A stretch of 64,000 nt of DNA from positions 1,550,001-1,614,000 of the forward strand of contig NZ_LAIR01000002.1 of NCBI RefSeq assembly GCF_001247745.1, in the 5' to 3' direction. This DNA is from Luteipulveratus halotolerans. GTDB lineage: Bacteria; Actinomycetota; Actinomycetes; Actinomycetales; Dermatophilaceae. The notes beneath the pieces are model-generated. The model saw nothing but the letters and a program-made list of their open reading frames with translations. It was not told where the DNA came from and did no database searches. Of the stretch, positions 41,775 through 50,306 are shown piece by piece. Positions within the stretch are counted from its first letter, which is position 1. The number at the start of each line of letters is the position of its first letter. Made by a program: the position numbers and the translations under genes.

Positions 41775-43283
41775 TCACTTCCCCTGGTCGTCGCGCTGAG
41801 CGTAACGAGCCGGTGTGATGGGCCGCAACGCGGTCACGTCGACCTTGCCGAGCTCGAGGACGGTCGGCTGCGCGCCGATGTTCTTGAGCTGCTCGACGAC
41901 TCCGCCGGGAATGGCCATCGCGGTCGACATGGTGTGCGAGTCACCGATCGCCAGGATCGTGTAGGGCGGCTTGACGCGCTTGCCGTCCACGACGAGGACC
42001 TGCTGCCCGCCCTCGTCGACCGTGCCGAACCAGCTGTTGGCGACGACCCGGACGTTGCCGATCTGGATCGCCTCGGCACCCGATCCGCGCAGCTCCTGGA
42101 CGGTGTCGAGCAAGTTGGGCGCGCTCACCGCGTTGTTCGGGTCGTTGACCACGATCTTGATCCCGGGGCCGGTCGCCTTCTGCGTGCCCGCCAGGATGCC
42201 GAGCGAGGCGAGTCGGTCACGGGCGGCCTCGACAGCGGCCTCGTCGTCGGTGCCCGACTTCAGCCCGTCGCGGGTACGGGTGAGGTCGCGTACGTCCTTG
42301 TCGAGCCGGCTGGACTGGTTGTTGACGCTGGCGAGCAGGGACACCAGGTCGGACTGGCGCAGGTTCTCCAGCCCGGACGTGCGGGTCTGGCGCACCTGCG
42401 TCACCACGGCGAAGCCCAGGGAGAGGGCGAGCAGCGCCGCGAGCAGGTTGGCCTTGGTCGGACGCGGATGACCCATCTGCGCGAGCCGGGACCATGCGGA
42501 CGGCGGCTGGTCGTCGGGCTCGGGAAGCATCGACGACCCCGCGGACGTCGGTGCAGGCCGGTCATCGGGTGCCGATGCGGCGGGGTGCTCGTCACCATCC
42601 GCGTCGACGTCATCAGGAACCGGTGCAGCTCCCGAGCGCGCGGCGCCGTCGCCGGCAGCGCGATGCTCGGACTCCTGCTCGCCGGACTCGTCCGATGCCG
42701 GCGGAGCTGTCGTCGGGAGGACCGGGGCGTCCTCGGACGAGTCGGCTGCGGCCGACGCCAGATCGTCCTCGTGGGCCGCGTCATCGGCGGTCGCGTCGGC
42801 CACGTCGGCCACGTCAGCGATCTCGCCCTCGGCACCGGCCGCCTCGACCGGCTCTGCGACCGCATCCTGCTGCTCGACCGGAACATCGTCGTCGGCGTCG
42901 TCCGCGACGTCGTCCGCACGCTCGTGCTCGACCTCCGCGGCATCAGGCGTCGGCACGTTGGCCGGGTGCTCGCCCGGGGCGGAGTCGTCCGTCACCGAGT
43001 CATCGACGTCCGGGTCAGCCACCGGCTCTGCGGGGTCCGCCTCTGCTGAGGTTGAGGCCTCGACACCATCGTCGGACGCCTCGACGCCCTCCTCGGACGC
43101 CTCCTCGGAGGCCTGCACCGGCGTACGGGGCTGCTCGTCGGAGGACGGTGCCTGCGCCGTGGACTCCTCGGCGACCGGCTCGTCCTGCGGACCGTCCTCG
43201 CGGGTGGGTGGCGCGCCTGCGGGTGCCTGGGCGCGACGGCGGATCTTCTTCTTGCCGCGCTTGCTGCGATCGGACATGGACAT
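41775..43283 (-). CDS. DUF881 membrane protein with long acidic N-terminus (Rv1825-like)
   Basis: The 502-residue protein has a basic start (RSKRGKKKIRRR) and then about 220 residues of Asp/Glu/Ala/Ser-rich low-complexity sequence. One membrane segment (NLLAALLALSLGFAVVTQVR) follows, then a coiled-coil stretch and the DUF881 domain (GPGIKIVVNDPNN, LRGSGAEAIQIGNVRVVANSWFG, PPYTILAIGDSHTMSTAM). DUF881 proteins are thought to act at the division site or envelope. The start overlaps the Sbp stop (TGATG), and the acidic tail faces the cytoplasm. Confidence 0.85.
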   Translation of the reverse strand: MSMSDRSKRGKKKIRRRAQAPAGAPPTREDGPQDEPVAEESTAQAPSSDEQPRTPVQASEEASEEGVEASDDGVEASTSAEADPAEPVADPDVDDSVTDDSAPGEHPANVPTPDAAEVEHERADDVADDADDDVPVEQQDAVAEPVEAAGAEGEIADVADVADATADDAAHEDDLASAAADSSEDAPVLPTTAPPASDESGEQESEHRAAGDGAARSGAAPVPDDVDADGDEHPAASAPDDRPAPTSAGSSMLPEPDDQPPSAWSRLAQMGHPRPTKANLLAALLALSLGFAVVTQVRQTRTSGLENLRQSDLVSLLASVNNQSSRLDKDVRDLTRTRDGLKSGTDDEAAVEAARDRLASLGILAGTQKATGPGIKIVVNDPNNAVSAPNLLDTVQELRGSGAEAIQIGNVRVVANSWFGTVDEGGQQVLVVDGKRVKPPYTILAIGDSHTMSTAMAIPGGVVEQLKNIGAQPTVLELGKVDVTALRPITPARYAQRDDQGK

Positions 43284-43615
43284 CAGGCCTTGAACAGGTG
43301 GCGACGGATGGAGGCGACGTTGCTGAAGATCCTCAGGCCCAGGACGACGACCACGCCGGTGGACAGCTGTGAGCCGACACCGAGCTGGTCACCGAGGAAG
43401 ACGATCAGCGCGGCGACCACGACGTTGGACAGGAAGGAGACGACGAAGACCTTGTCGTCGAAGATGCCGTCGAGCACCGCACGAACAGCGCCGAAGATGG
43501 CATCGAGTGCGGCGATGACGGCGATCGGGAGGTACGGCTGAAGGCCGACCGGGACCTCGGGATGGACGAACAGTCCGATCACCAGTCCGACGACAAGTCC
43601 GGCGGCGGGGATCAC
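43283..43615 (-). CDS. sbp: Small basic protein Sbp (DUF1290)
   Basis: The 110-residue membrane protein has three to four hydrophobic segments: MIPAAGLVVGLVIGLFV, YLPIAVIAALDAIFGAVRAVLDGIFDDKVF, and VVVAALIVFLGDQLGVG. The ALDAIFGAVRA.LDG pattern is diagnostic of Sbp. It sits between two DUF881 genes as in other Gram-positives, where it is near division genes. The function is unknown. Confidence 0.9.
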   Translation of the reverse strand: MIPAAGLVVGLVIGLFVHPEVPVGLQPYLPIAVIAALDAIFGAVRAVLDGIFDDKVFVVSFLSNVVVAALIVFLGDQLGVGSQLSTGVVVVLGLRIFSNVASIRRHLFKA

Positions 43616-44520
43616 GGGGTCTCCTTCTGCGTGGTCGACGGCGAGGCCGTCGTCGAGGGGCTGGGCTTGGCGTACTGCAGGAGCGAGGACGCCGACGCGG
43701 GGATCTGGACGTCACCCTTGTTGGTCATCTTGACCTGCAGGTCGAACTGGCTCGGGAGGCTCTTGAGATAGCTGCCCGAGGGGCCGGCCTCGAACCGCTT
43801 GCGCATCTGGACGGGCTCGCCGACCACGCTCACGACGTAGGGGCGGCTGATGGGCCGGAAGTCGACGGTGATCGCCGGACCAGCGAACCGGATGGAGGAG
43901 GTCGAGGTCAGCCGTTGGCCGTTGATCGAGATCGCCTCGGCACCAGCCTGCCACAGGCCGTTGGTGAGGATCTGCAGGTCGGTCGAGGTGACCGAGCTCT
44001 GCTCCTCGCCGGAGCCGTTCTTGTCGTCCTCGCCCACGCCGGCGTCGGTACGCGCGTCGTCGAGGGTCAGCTCGAGGCCGGGTCCATGCACGGCAACCGC
44101 ACCCGCAGCCTGCTCGGTACGAGCCAGCTGGTCGACGAGAGAGGGCCCCTCGCCCTGGTCGAGGACCTTGCGCTGCGACGCGCTGATCTCGGCCTGCAGG
44201 CCGCTGATCGCTCCGCTCTTGCGGTCGATCGCACTCTGCTGACTGTGGATCTGGCCGATCAGCTGATCGCGCTCGCGGTCGGCGGCGTCCTGCGGCAGCC
44301 GAAGGGTCTGAGCCGCGACGACGAGCAGGACGCCGATCAGCACTGCGGTGACCACCAGGACGGGGCTGCGCAGACCGCGCGACGTGGGCTCGCCGGCGGC
44401 CCGACGCCGGTCGGCCGCCTCCTGGTAACCCGGGTCGAGCGGGTGGTCCATGAGGTCGGTGAGCAGCGCCATGCTGGAGCCCGGGTGACGGACGGGCCTC
44501 GAGCCGGAGGGCTCGTTCAT
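43612..44520 (-). CDS. DUF881 membrane protein (Rv1823-like)
   Basis: The 302-residue protein has a short cytoplasmic N-terminus, one membrane segment (SPVLVVTAVLIGVLLVVAAQTL), a coiled coil (RDQLIGQIHSQQSAIDRKSGAISGLQAEI) and the DUF881 fold: VHGPGLELTLDDAR, ILTNGLWQAGAEAISINGQRLTSTSSIRFAGPAITVD. It overlaps genes on both sides by 4 nt, so the PgsA-DUF881-Sbp-DUF881 set is one operon. Confidence 0.88.
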   Translation of the reverse strand: MNEPSGSRPVRHPGSSMALLTDLMDHPLDPGYQEAADRRRAAGEPTSRGLRSPVLVVTAVLIGVLLVVAAQTLRLPQDAADRERDQLIGQIHSQQSAIDRKSGAISGLQAEISASQRKVLDQGEGPSLVDQLARTEQAAGAVAVHGPGLELTLDDARTDAGVGEDDKNGSGEEQSSVTSTDLQILTNGLWQAGAEAISINGQRLTSTSSIRFAGPAITVDFRPISRPYVVSVVGEPVQMRKRFEAGPSGSYLKSLPSQFDLQVKMTNKGDVQIPASASSLLQYAKPSPSTTASPSTTQKETP

Positions 44521-45125
44521 GCAATGACCGCTTTCTTGCGCTGGACCATTCCTCGTACCTGGACGGCGTACAACGCCGCGGCCAGCCAGTACAGGCCGGT
44601 GCCCCACCAGGCGAACGCCCAGCCGAGCGGCTGGGCGATGTCGGCCACCACCGAATCACCATCGGCGAGCAGGAGGAGCGGGAACGCGTAAATCAGGTTG
44701 AACGTCGCCGCCTTGCCCACGAAGTGGACCGGTGGGATCGCGAGCCGGTGGTGGCGGACCCACGGTGCCATGGCACCGACGAAGGCCTCACGGGCCAGCA
44801 GGACCACGACGAGCCACCACGGGATGATGTCGCGCCAGGCGAGACCGAGCAAGGTCGAGAGGATGTAGAGACGGTCGGCGATCGGGTCGAGCAGCTGTCC
44901 CAACCGAGAGATGAGCCCGTATCGGCGGGCGATCTTGCCGTCGAGGTAGTCGGTGACCCCGGACAGCGCCAGGACCACGAAGGCCGCGACGTCGTGCTCG
45001 GCGAGGATCAGCCACAAGAAGATCGGGACGCCGACCAGCCGCAGCATCGACAGCGCGTTGGGCACTGTCCAGATGCGGTGGCTCACGGCCGGCTCGCTCG
45101 CCGCGCCCGTCCCCGTGTCGGTCAC
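44517..45125 (-). CDS. CDP-alcohol phosphatidyltransferase family protein (PgsA2-like)
   Basis: The 202-residue membrane protein has the CDP-alcohol motif D-x2-DG-x2-AR-x8-G-x3-D-x3-D complete in DYLDGKIARRYGLISRLGQLLDPIADRL. About five or six membrane segments follow. It makes a phospholipid from a CDP-diacylglycerol-type substrate; by synteny it matches Rv1822 (annotated PgsA2). Product could be phosphatidylglycerophosphate or cardiolipin. The GTG start overlaps fdhD by 4 nt. Confidence 0.85.
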   Translation of the reverse strand: MTDTGTGAASEPAVSHRIWTVPNALSMLRLVGVPIFLWLILAEHDVAAFVVLALSGVTDYLDGKIARRYGLISRLGQLLDPIADRLYILSTLLGLAWRDIIPWWLVVVLLAREAFVGAMAPWVRHHRLAIPPVHFVGKAATFNLIYAFPLLLLADGDSVVADIAQPLGWAFAWWGTGLYWLAAALYAVQVRGMVQRKKAVIA

Positions 45126-45967
45126 GGGGATGATGCTATGCGGTGGCCGTGCGCGTAGACGTTGAGGGATCGGCCGCGCACGAAACCGGCCACCGTGACG
45201 CCGAGCTCGTCGGCGGCAGCCACGGCGAGGTCCGACGGTGCTGAGACGGTCGCCAGCACGGGTACGCCGCTCATCGCCGCCTTCTGCACGATCTCGAACG
45301 ACGCGCGGGACGAGACCACGAGCACCAGACCGGCCGTTCTCCGCTCCTGCATGACGGCCCAGCCGAGGACCTTGTCGACCGCGTTGTGCCGACCGACGTC
45401 CTCGCGCACGACGAGGCACTCACCGCTGGGGGTGAACAGGCCGGCGGCGTGCGTGCCGCCGGTGCGTTCGAAGACCCGCTGCCCGGCTCGGAGCGTCTCG
45501 GGCATGGTCACCAGCACGGCCGGGTCGACGGTGATGTCCGCGACGACCGGCGCTCCCTCGGGGAGGCTCGCGGCAACGGCGTCCACACTCGTCTTGCCGC
45601 ACAGGCCGCACCCGCTGTGCATCACCAGGGAGCGTTGCGCGCTCACGGGCAGGCCGCGTGCCCTCGTCGTGAGGGCAACCTCCAGCACGTTGTAGGTGTT
45701 GCGCTCGAACCCGTCCTCGTCGGTCACGGTCCCGATGCAGTATCGCGCCGACACGACGTCCTCCCGCCCCGAGATGACGCCTTCGGAGCGGAGGAGCCCG
45801 TGGACGAGCTCGTGGTCGTGGCCGGGCGTGCGCATCGTGACGGTGAGGGGCGAGCCGTCGACCCTGATCTCGAGTGGTTCCTCGACCGCGAGCGTGTCGG
45901 CGCGGCGTCGAGTGTCGCCGGCGAGGTCGATGCGTACGACCGGCCGGCGGGCGGTGACCCGACCCAT
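45122..45967 (-). CDS. fdhD: Formate dehydrogenase accessory sulfurtransferase FdhD
   Basis: The 281-residue protein has MHSGCGLCGKTSVDAV, the paired cysteines that carry sulfur to the molybdenum cofactor, plus GGTHAAGLFTPSGECLVVREDVGRHNAVDKVLGWAV and SSRASFEIVQKAAMSGVPVLATVSAPSDLAV, all core FdhD motifs. It activates formate dehydrogenase, which is not encoded here. The ATG overlaps the stop of a 17-codon leader frame. Confidence 0.93.
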   Translation of the reverse strand: MGRVTARRPVVRIDLAGDTRRRADTLAVEEPLEIRVDGSPLTVTMRTPGHDHELVHGLLRSEGVISGREDVVSARYCIGTVTDEDGFERNTYNVLEVALTTRARGLPVSAQRSLVMHSGCGLCGKTSVDAVAASLPEGAPVVADITVDPAVLVTMPETLRAGQRVFERTGGTHAAGLFTPSGECLVVREDVGRHNAVDKVLGWAVMQERRTAGLVLVVSSRASFEIVQKAAMSGVPVLATVSAPSDLAVAAADELGVTVAGFVRGRSLNVYAHGHRIASSP

Positions 45968-46020
45968 CAGCGGCCGCCGTCCACAGGGTCGCCGCAGTCG
46001 ATGCGCACGCTGCTGCTCAT
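45967..46020 (-). CDS. Possible 17-residue leader peptide coupled to fdhD
   Basis: ATG 46020 opens MSSSVRIDCGDPVDGGR, whose TGA overlaps the fdhD ATG as TGATG. Such overlaps usually mean translational coupling. Alternatively fdhD simply starts after a short open leader. No family is recognised. Confidence 0.35.
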   Translation of the reverse strand: MSSSVRIDCGDPVDGGR

Positions 46021-46061
46021 GACTGCCAGTATGTCCCCGCCGTCAGGAGGGAGATGTTCGG

Positions 46062-47291
46062 GTGAGCACCACCGTGAGTGACGAGGACCTCGGTTACCTC
46101 GTGCTGGGAGTGGCGATTCCGCTCCTCGCGATCCTGGTCGTCGCCTGGGTGCGATGGCGTCGACGCGACCTGGAGTACGTCGGCATCACGCCGGGCCTGA
46201 CACCCGTCGCCGGCGCACCGGCCCGGCGTCGACGCGTACGCCGCGGCAAGGAGTGGTCCGGCACCGTCCCGGTGCAGTTCCACCCACCCCAGGGCGTCTC
46301 CCCCGCGGTCGCCGGGGTCCTGGTCGACAGCTCTGCCGATGCCCGCGACCTCGGATCGCTCGTGGTCGACCTTTCCGTCCGGAAGTGGTTCGACATCCAC
46401 CGGGTCGACGGTGACTGGGAGCTGCGCCGCCGCCAGCCCCCACCGCACGACGTGCTCTCCCCCACCGAACGCGCCATTGTCGAGGCGATCTTCCGCTCAG
46501 GGCCGGTCCAACGCATGTCACGCCTCAAGGGCGACCTCGGCATCTCGTTGCGGGAGGCGCAGATCGGCCTCTACCGCGAGGTGGTCGACCGCGGCTGGTA
46601 CCGCAAGCACCCGCGCTCGCGCAACGCGTTGCTCGGCTGCCTCGGGATGCTCGGGCTCCTGGCCGCTGCGGGTCTGGCTCTCGCGCTGTACACCTACTCC
46701 CAGCGTCACGTCACGGAGTACTGGTGGGCGCTGCCCGCCGGGGTGGCGACCGGCGCGCTCGTCATGGCGATCTGGGGCCGAGGACGGACACCCCGTACCG
46801 CGGACGGCACGGCCGTGCGCATCCAGACGCTCGGCTTCCGCAAGTACATCGCCACCGCCGAGGCGAGGCAGATCCGCGTCGAGGAGGCAGCGGGTCTGTT
46901 CGCGCGCTACCTGCCGTACGCCATGGTGTTCGGCCTGGCCGACCAGTGGGCCAAGGTCATCGGCCAGGTCCTCAACCAGCACCGCATGAGTGAGCTCGTC
47001 GACAGCAGCGGCATGCTCATCGACCCCGATGCGTGGTTCCTCGTCGGCCACCTGGCCGATCTCGCCGGTTCGGCGTTCGACGTGTCGGCGCTCGCCGACG
47101 GCGTGAGTGGTGTGGGCGACGCGATCAACGGCAGCTTCGGCTTCGTCGACGGCGTCACCAACGGGGTCGACGGGCTGGTCTCCGGGGTGGGCGACTTCGT
47201 GGGGTCTGCGGGCGACCTGTTCGACGGGATGGACGGCTGCTCCGACGGCTGCAGCGGCTGCGGCGAGGTCGCGGGGTGCCTCAGCTGGTGA
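46062..47291 (+). CDS. DUF2207-like membrane protein with Cys-rich tail
   Basis: The 409-residue protein has an N-terminal membrane segment (LGYLVLGVAIPLLAILVVAWVRW) and an external or cytoplasmic domain that includes winged-helix-like DVLSPTERAIVEAIFRSGPVQRMSRLKGDL. Two more membrane segments (LLGCLGMLGLLAAAGLALALYTY and WWALPAGVATGALVMAIWG) follow. The part EARQIRVEEAAGLFARYLPYAMVFGLADQWAKV is typical of DUF2207 C-termini. The end has GSVGD-type repeats and CSDGCSGCGEVAGC. GGAGGGAG precedes the GTG. Role unknown. Confidence 0.78.
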   Translation: MSTTVSDEDLGYLVLGVAIPLLAILVVAWVRWRRRDLEYVGITPGLTPVAGAPARRRRVRRGKEWSGTVPVQFHPPQGVSPAVAGVLVDSSADARDLGSLVVDLSVRKWFDIHRVDGDWELRRRQPPPHDVLSPTERAIVEAIFRSGPVQRMSRLKGDLGISLREAQIGLYREVVDRGWYRKHPRSRNALLGCLGMLGLLAAAGLALALYTYSQRHVTEYWWALPAGVATGALVMAIWGRGRTPRTADGTAVRIQTLGFRKYIATAEARQIRVEEAAGLFARYLPYAMVFGLADQWAKVIGQVLNQHRMSELVDSSGMLIDPDAWFLVGHLADLAGSAFDVSALADGVSGVGDAINGSFGFVDGVTNGVDGLVSGVGDFVGSAGDLFDGMDGCSDGCSGCGEVAGCLSW

Positions 47292-47307
47292 TTTCTCACA
47301 AGGCGCG

Positions 47308-47320
47308 CTTCACACTGTGA
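47308..47320. promoter_or_regulatory. Palindrome upstream of the permease gene
   Basis: TTCACACTGTGAA is a perfect odd palindrome centred 35 bp before the permease start and 23 bp after the DUF2207 stop. Position and size suit a dimeric repressor site; the regulator is unknown. Confidence 0.4.
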
Positions 47321-47347
47321 ACGGCGCCTCGGGTCTACGGTCCGAAA

Positions 47348-48859
47348 ATGAGCCTGATACGAGAACTCGTGCGGACGAAGGACGTCGAGACCGTCATCCG
47401 CCAGAACGAGGACGGCAGCGACGGCGGCCACCACGCACGACTGAGCAGACGCCTCACGGCGTGGGACCTGATGGGTTTCGGGATCGGCATCGTGATCGGC
47501 ACGGGGATCTTCACCCTGACCGGCATCGAGGCCAAGAACCACGCCGGCCCGGCCGTCGTGATCTCGTTCGCCATCGCCGGGGTCGTCGCCATGCTGGCGG
47601 CGCTGTGCTACGCGGAGCTGGCAGCGGCCGTGCCGACAGCAGGAAGCTCTTACACGTACGCGTACACCACCATCGGTGAGCTGTTCGCCTGGATCATCGC
47701 CTGGGACCTCATCCTGGAGTTCGCCCTCGGCGCGGCGGTCGTGTCACGCGGCTGGTCGGGCTACCTGCAGGAGTCCTTCGGACTGCCGCAGGCCTTCTTC
47801 GGCGAGGAGAACTCCACGGTCAACCTCGGCGCGGTCGCCATCGCCCTGGTGCTCGGCATCGTGGCCGCCGTCGGCATCCGCGAGTCCAAGCTGGTCACCA
47901 ACGCGCTCGTCGTCATCAAGGTGTCGGTCTGCGTGTTCGTGATCGTGGCCGGCGTCTTCTTCGTCAAGGCGGCCAACTACGACCCCTTCATCCCGCCCTC
48001 GAAGCCGCCGGCCGAGGAGACCTCCGGTCTGGCTCAGCCGCTGTGGCAGATGATCAGCGGGGTCGACCCGTCGGCGTACGGCTTCGCGGGCGTGCTGGTC
48101 GCCTCCGGAGTCGTGTTCTTCGCCTACAGCGGCTTCGAGGCCGTCGCCAACCTCGGCGAGGAGACCAAGGACCCCGCCAAGGACATGCCCCGTGGCCTCC
48201 TCGGCACGCTGATCGTGTGCACGCTGCTCTACCTGCTGGTCTGCCTCGTGATCACCGGCATGGTGAAGTACACCGGCCTGTCCGAGGGGGCGCCGATCTC
48301 GGACGCTTTCGACCAGGTGGGCATGGGCTGGGCGAGTGTCCTGATCGGCATCGCCGCGGTCGCCGGCCTGAGCTCGGTGATCCTGGTCGACATCGTCGCG
48401 ATGGGCCGCATCGGCTTCGCGCTGTGCCGCGACGGCCTGCTGCCCCCGGCTGTCGGCAAGGTGCACGAGAAGTACCACACGCCGATGCGCATCACCGTCA
48501 TCACGACCGCGGCCGTCTGCCTCCTCGCGGCGTTCGTGCCGTTGTCGACGCTCGCCGAGATGGTCAGCATCGGCACGCTGTTCGCGTTCGTCGTGGTCGC
48601 CATCGCGGTGGCCGTGCTGCGTCGAACGAAACCGCGGATGAAGCGCCCGTTCAGGACGCCGCAGGTGCCGTTGCTCCCGATCGTCTCGGCCTTGTCGTGC
48701 GTCGCGCTGATGGCGAGCCTTGCGGTCGAGACGTGGCTGCGGTTCCTCGCGTGGTTGGCCGTCGGCCTGCTGGTCTACGCGTTCTACGGCCGCCGGCACT
48801 CGCGGCTGGCGACCGGCGAGCGTCCGGTTCCCGGCGTCGAGGACGTCGAGGTGCGCTGA
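47348..48859 (+). CDS. APC-family amino acid permease (cationic amino acid transporter type)
   Basis: The 503-residue protein has about 12-14 membrane segments. The first helix has the APC motif GFGIGIVIGTGIFTLTG, followed by GPAVVISFAIAGVVAMLAALCYAELAAAVPTAGSSYTYAYTTIGE, where the GSSYTY part is characteristic of the CAT/YfnA branch. FFAYSGFEAVANLGEETKDPAKDMPRG is the helix 6-7 segment. It imports an amino acid, cationic by branch membership. Confidence 0.9.
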   Translation: MSLIRELVRTKDVETVIRQNEDGSDGGHHARLSRRLTAWDLMGFGIGIVIGTGIFTLTGIEAKNHAGPAVVISFAIAGVVAMLAALCYAELAAAVPTAGSSYTYAYTTIGELFAWIIAWDLILEFALGAAVVSRGWSGYLQESFGLPQAFFGEENSTVNLGAVAIALVLGIVAAVGIRESKLVTNALVVIKVSVCVFVIVAGVFFVKAANYDPFIPPSKPPAEETSGLAQPLWQMISGVDPSAYGFAGVLVASGVVFFAYSGFEAVANLGEETKDPAKDMPRGLLGTLIVCTLLYLLVCLVITGMVKYTGLSEGAPISDAFDQVGMGWASVLIGIAAVAGLSSVILVDIVAMGRIGFALCRDGLLPPAVGKVHEKYHTPMRITVITTAAVCLLAAFVPLSTLAEMVSIGTLFAFVVVAIAVAVLRRTKPRMKRPFRTPQVPLLPIVSALSCVALMASLAVETWLRFLAWLAVGLLVYAFYGRRHSRLATGERPVPGVEDVEVR

Positions 48860-49393
48860 TCAGTCCGACCCGTACTTCGCCACCAGTCGACGCAGCGTCG
48901 TGACGTTGCGCAAGGTGGTCGGTGAGCCCAGTGCCTTCGTGAAGGCACTGGGCTTCACCTTGCTGCCGCTGATGCCACCGCGGGTCAGCCAGTGGACCTC
49001 ACGACCGTCGACGAGCAGCTCGTCGTAGTCGTTGGACAACGCGGCCACGGCCCTGCGTACGTCGACGGCAGGTGCCTCGGCGAGGAACCCCACCTGCACC
49101 TTGTGGCCGTCGGCGACCGGACCGAAGGGTTCGGCCGACACGATCGTGGCCAGCTGCTCGGGCGTCCGTACGAACGTCTGCACGGCATAGCCCAGCTCGC
49201 GCTCCAACGCCTGCTCGAGTGTCGTCTCGACCCGGTGAGCTGTCTCGTCGGACGCCAGGATCACGTTGCCGCTGGCGATGAACGTCTCGACCTCGCCGTA
49301 TCCGGCGGCCTCCACGATCGCGCGCAGCTGCGGCATCGTGACGTTGTGGCCCCCGACGTTGATCGCCCGCAGGAAGGCCACGTACCGAGTCAT
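48860..49393 (-). CDS. DUF1697 family protein
   Basis: The 177-residue protein starts MTRYVAFLRAINVGGHNVTMPQLRAIVEAAGYGEVETFIASGNVILAS, the full DUF1697 signature. Its C-terminal end is conserved too (KALGSPTTLRNVTTLRRLV). Biochemical role is unknown. It overlaps the lipid kinase gene by 4 nt and is the last of three minus-strand genes. Confidence 0.9.
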   Translation of the reverse strand: MTRYVAFLRAINVGGHNVTMPQLRAIVEAAGYGEVETFIASGNVILASDETAHRVETTLEQALERELGYAVQTFVRTPEQLATIVSAEPFGPVADGHKVQVGFLAEAPAVDVRRAVAALSNDYDELLVDGREVHWLTRGGISGSKVKPSAFTKALGSPTTLRNVTTLRRLVAKYGSD

Positions 49394-50306
49394 GGGCGCA
49401 CTGTACGACCGGGCACTCGGACCTTGAGGGCGTTCGTCCGGATGCGGACGGTCGCCGGCGTGTGCGCGACCGCGTCCCCGTCGGCGAAGATCTCGATCGG
49501 GTCGGAGCCCTCGGGGGTCTCGATGCGGATCTCGCGTGCGTGCTCGAACGTGATGTGCGGGTGCAGGTCGTGCTTGCCGAGGTTGAACGGCACGAGCTCG
49601 ACGCCGAGCCTCGGCAGGAACACGTCGTTGAGCAGGACGACGTCGATGAGGCCGTCGTCGAGCTCGGCCTCAGGTGAGAGCTTGAGCCCCCGCCGTAGCG
49701 ACCGGAGTTGGCGAATCCCGCTGAGTAGCCACGGAACTCGCGTCGCTGACCGTCGATCGTCAGCACCAGGTCGATCCGGCGCGGCTGCAGGATCGCCCTG
49801 GCCACGCCGTAGAGGTAGACCCAGTGACCCTTGATGCGCCGAGCCGAGTCGGCGTACTCCTGGACGGTGGAGTCCAGGCCGAGGCTGACGTTGCCGACGC
49901 AGACCCGGCCGTCGAGGTCGAGGACGTCGATCGTGCGGTCGGTGCCGCGGGCGATGATCGCTGCAGCCTGCTCGATGTCCTTGGGGATGCCGAGCTTGCC
50001 GATGAAGTCGTTGCCTCGGCCGCCGGCGACGATTCCGAGGGTGGAGTCGGTGCCGACGAGGCCGGCCGCGACCGCGCGGACCATGCCGTCACCGCCGAGC
50101 GACACCACGACCGGGACGCCCTGCGCGGCGAAACCCGCTGCGAGCTCGGTGGCGTGCGACTCGCTTGTGCTCTCGACCAGCTCGGCGTCAAGACCGTGGG
50201 CAGCAAACGTCGTACGCAGTGGCTCGACCCGTTCCTGCACCGCCCCGTTGCGTGCGGACGGGTTGAGGATGACGGGAGTCGACGTACGTGCAGTGGACGG
50301 GCTCAC
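49390..50306 (-). pseudogene. Diacylglycerol kinase-family lipid kinase, frameshifted
   Basis: Frame one from GTG 50306 gives PVILNPSARNG, VVSLGGDGMVRAVAAGLVGTDSTLGIVAGGRGNDFIGKLGIP and GYSAGFANSGRYGGG, the catalytic core. At the run of five C/G at 49687-49691 the frame breaks. Adding one base continues as GLKLSPEAELDDGLIDVVLLNDVFLP and on to VAHTPATVRIRTNALKVRVPG, the normal C-terminus. So a single base is missing in a homopolymer: real mutation, phase variation or sequencing error. The intact enzyme would phosphorylate diacylglycerol or a related lipid. Confidence 0.82.
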
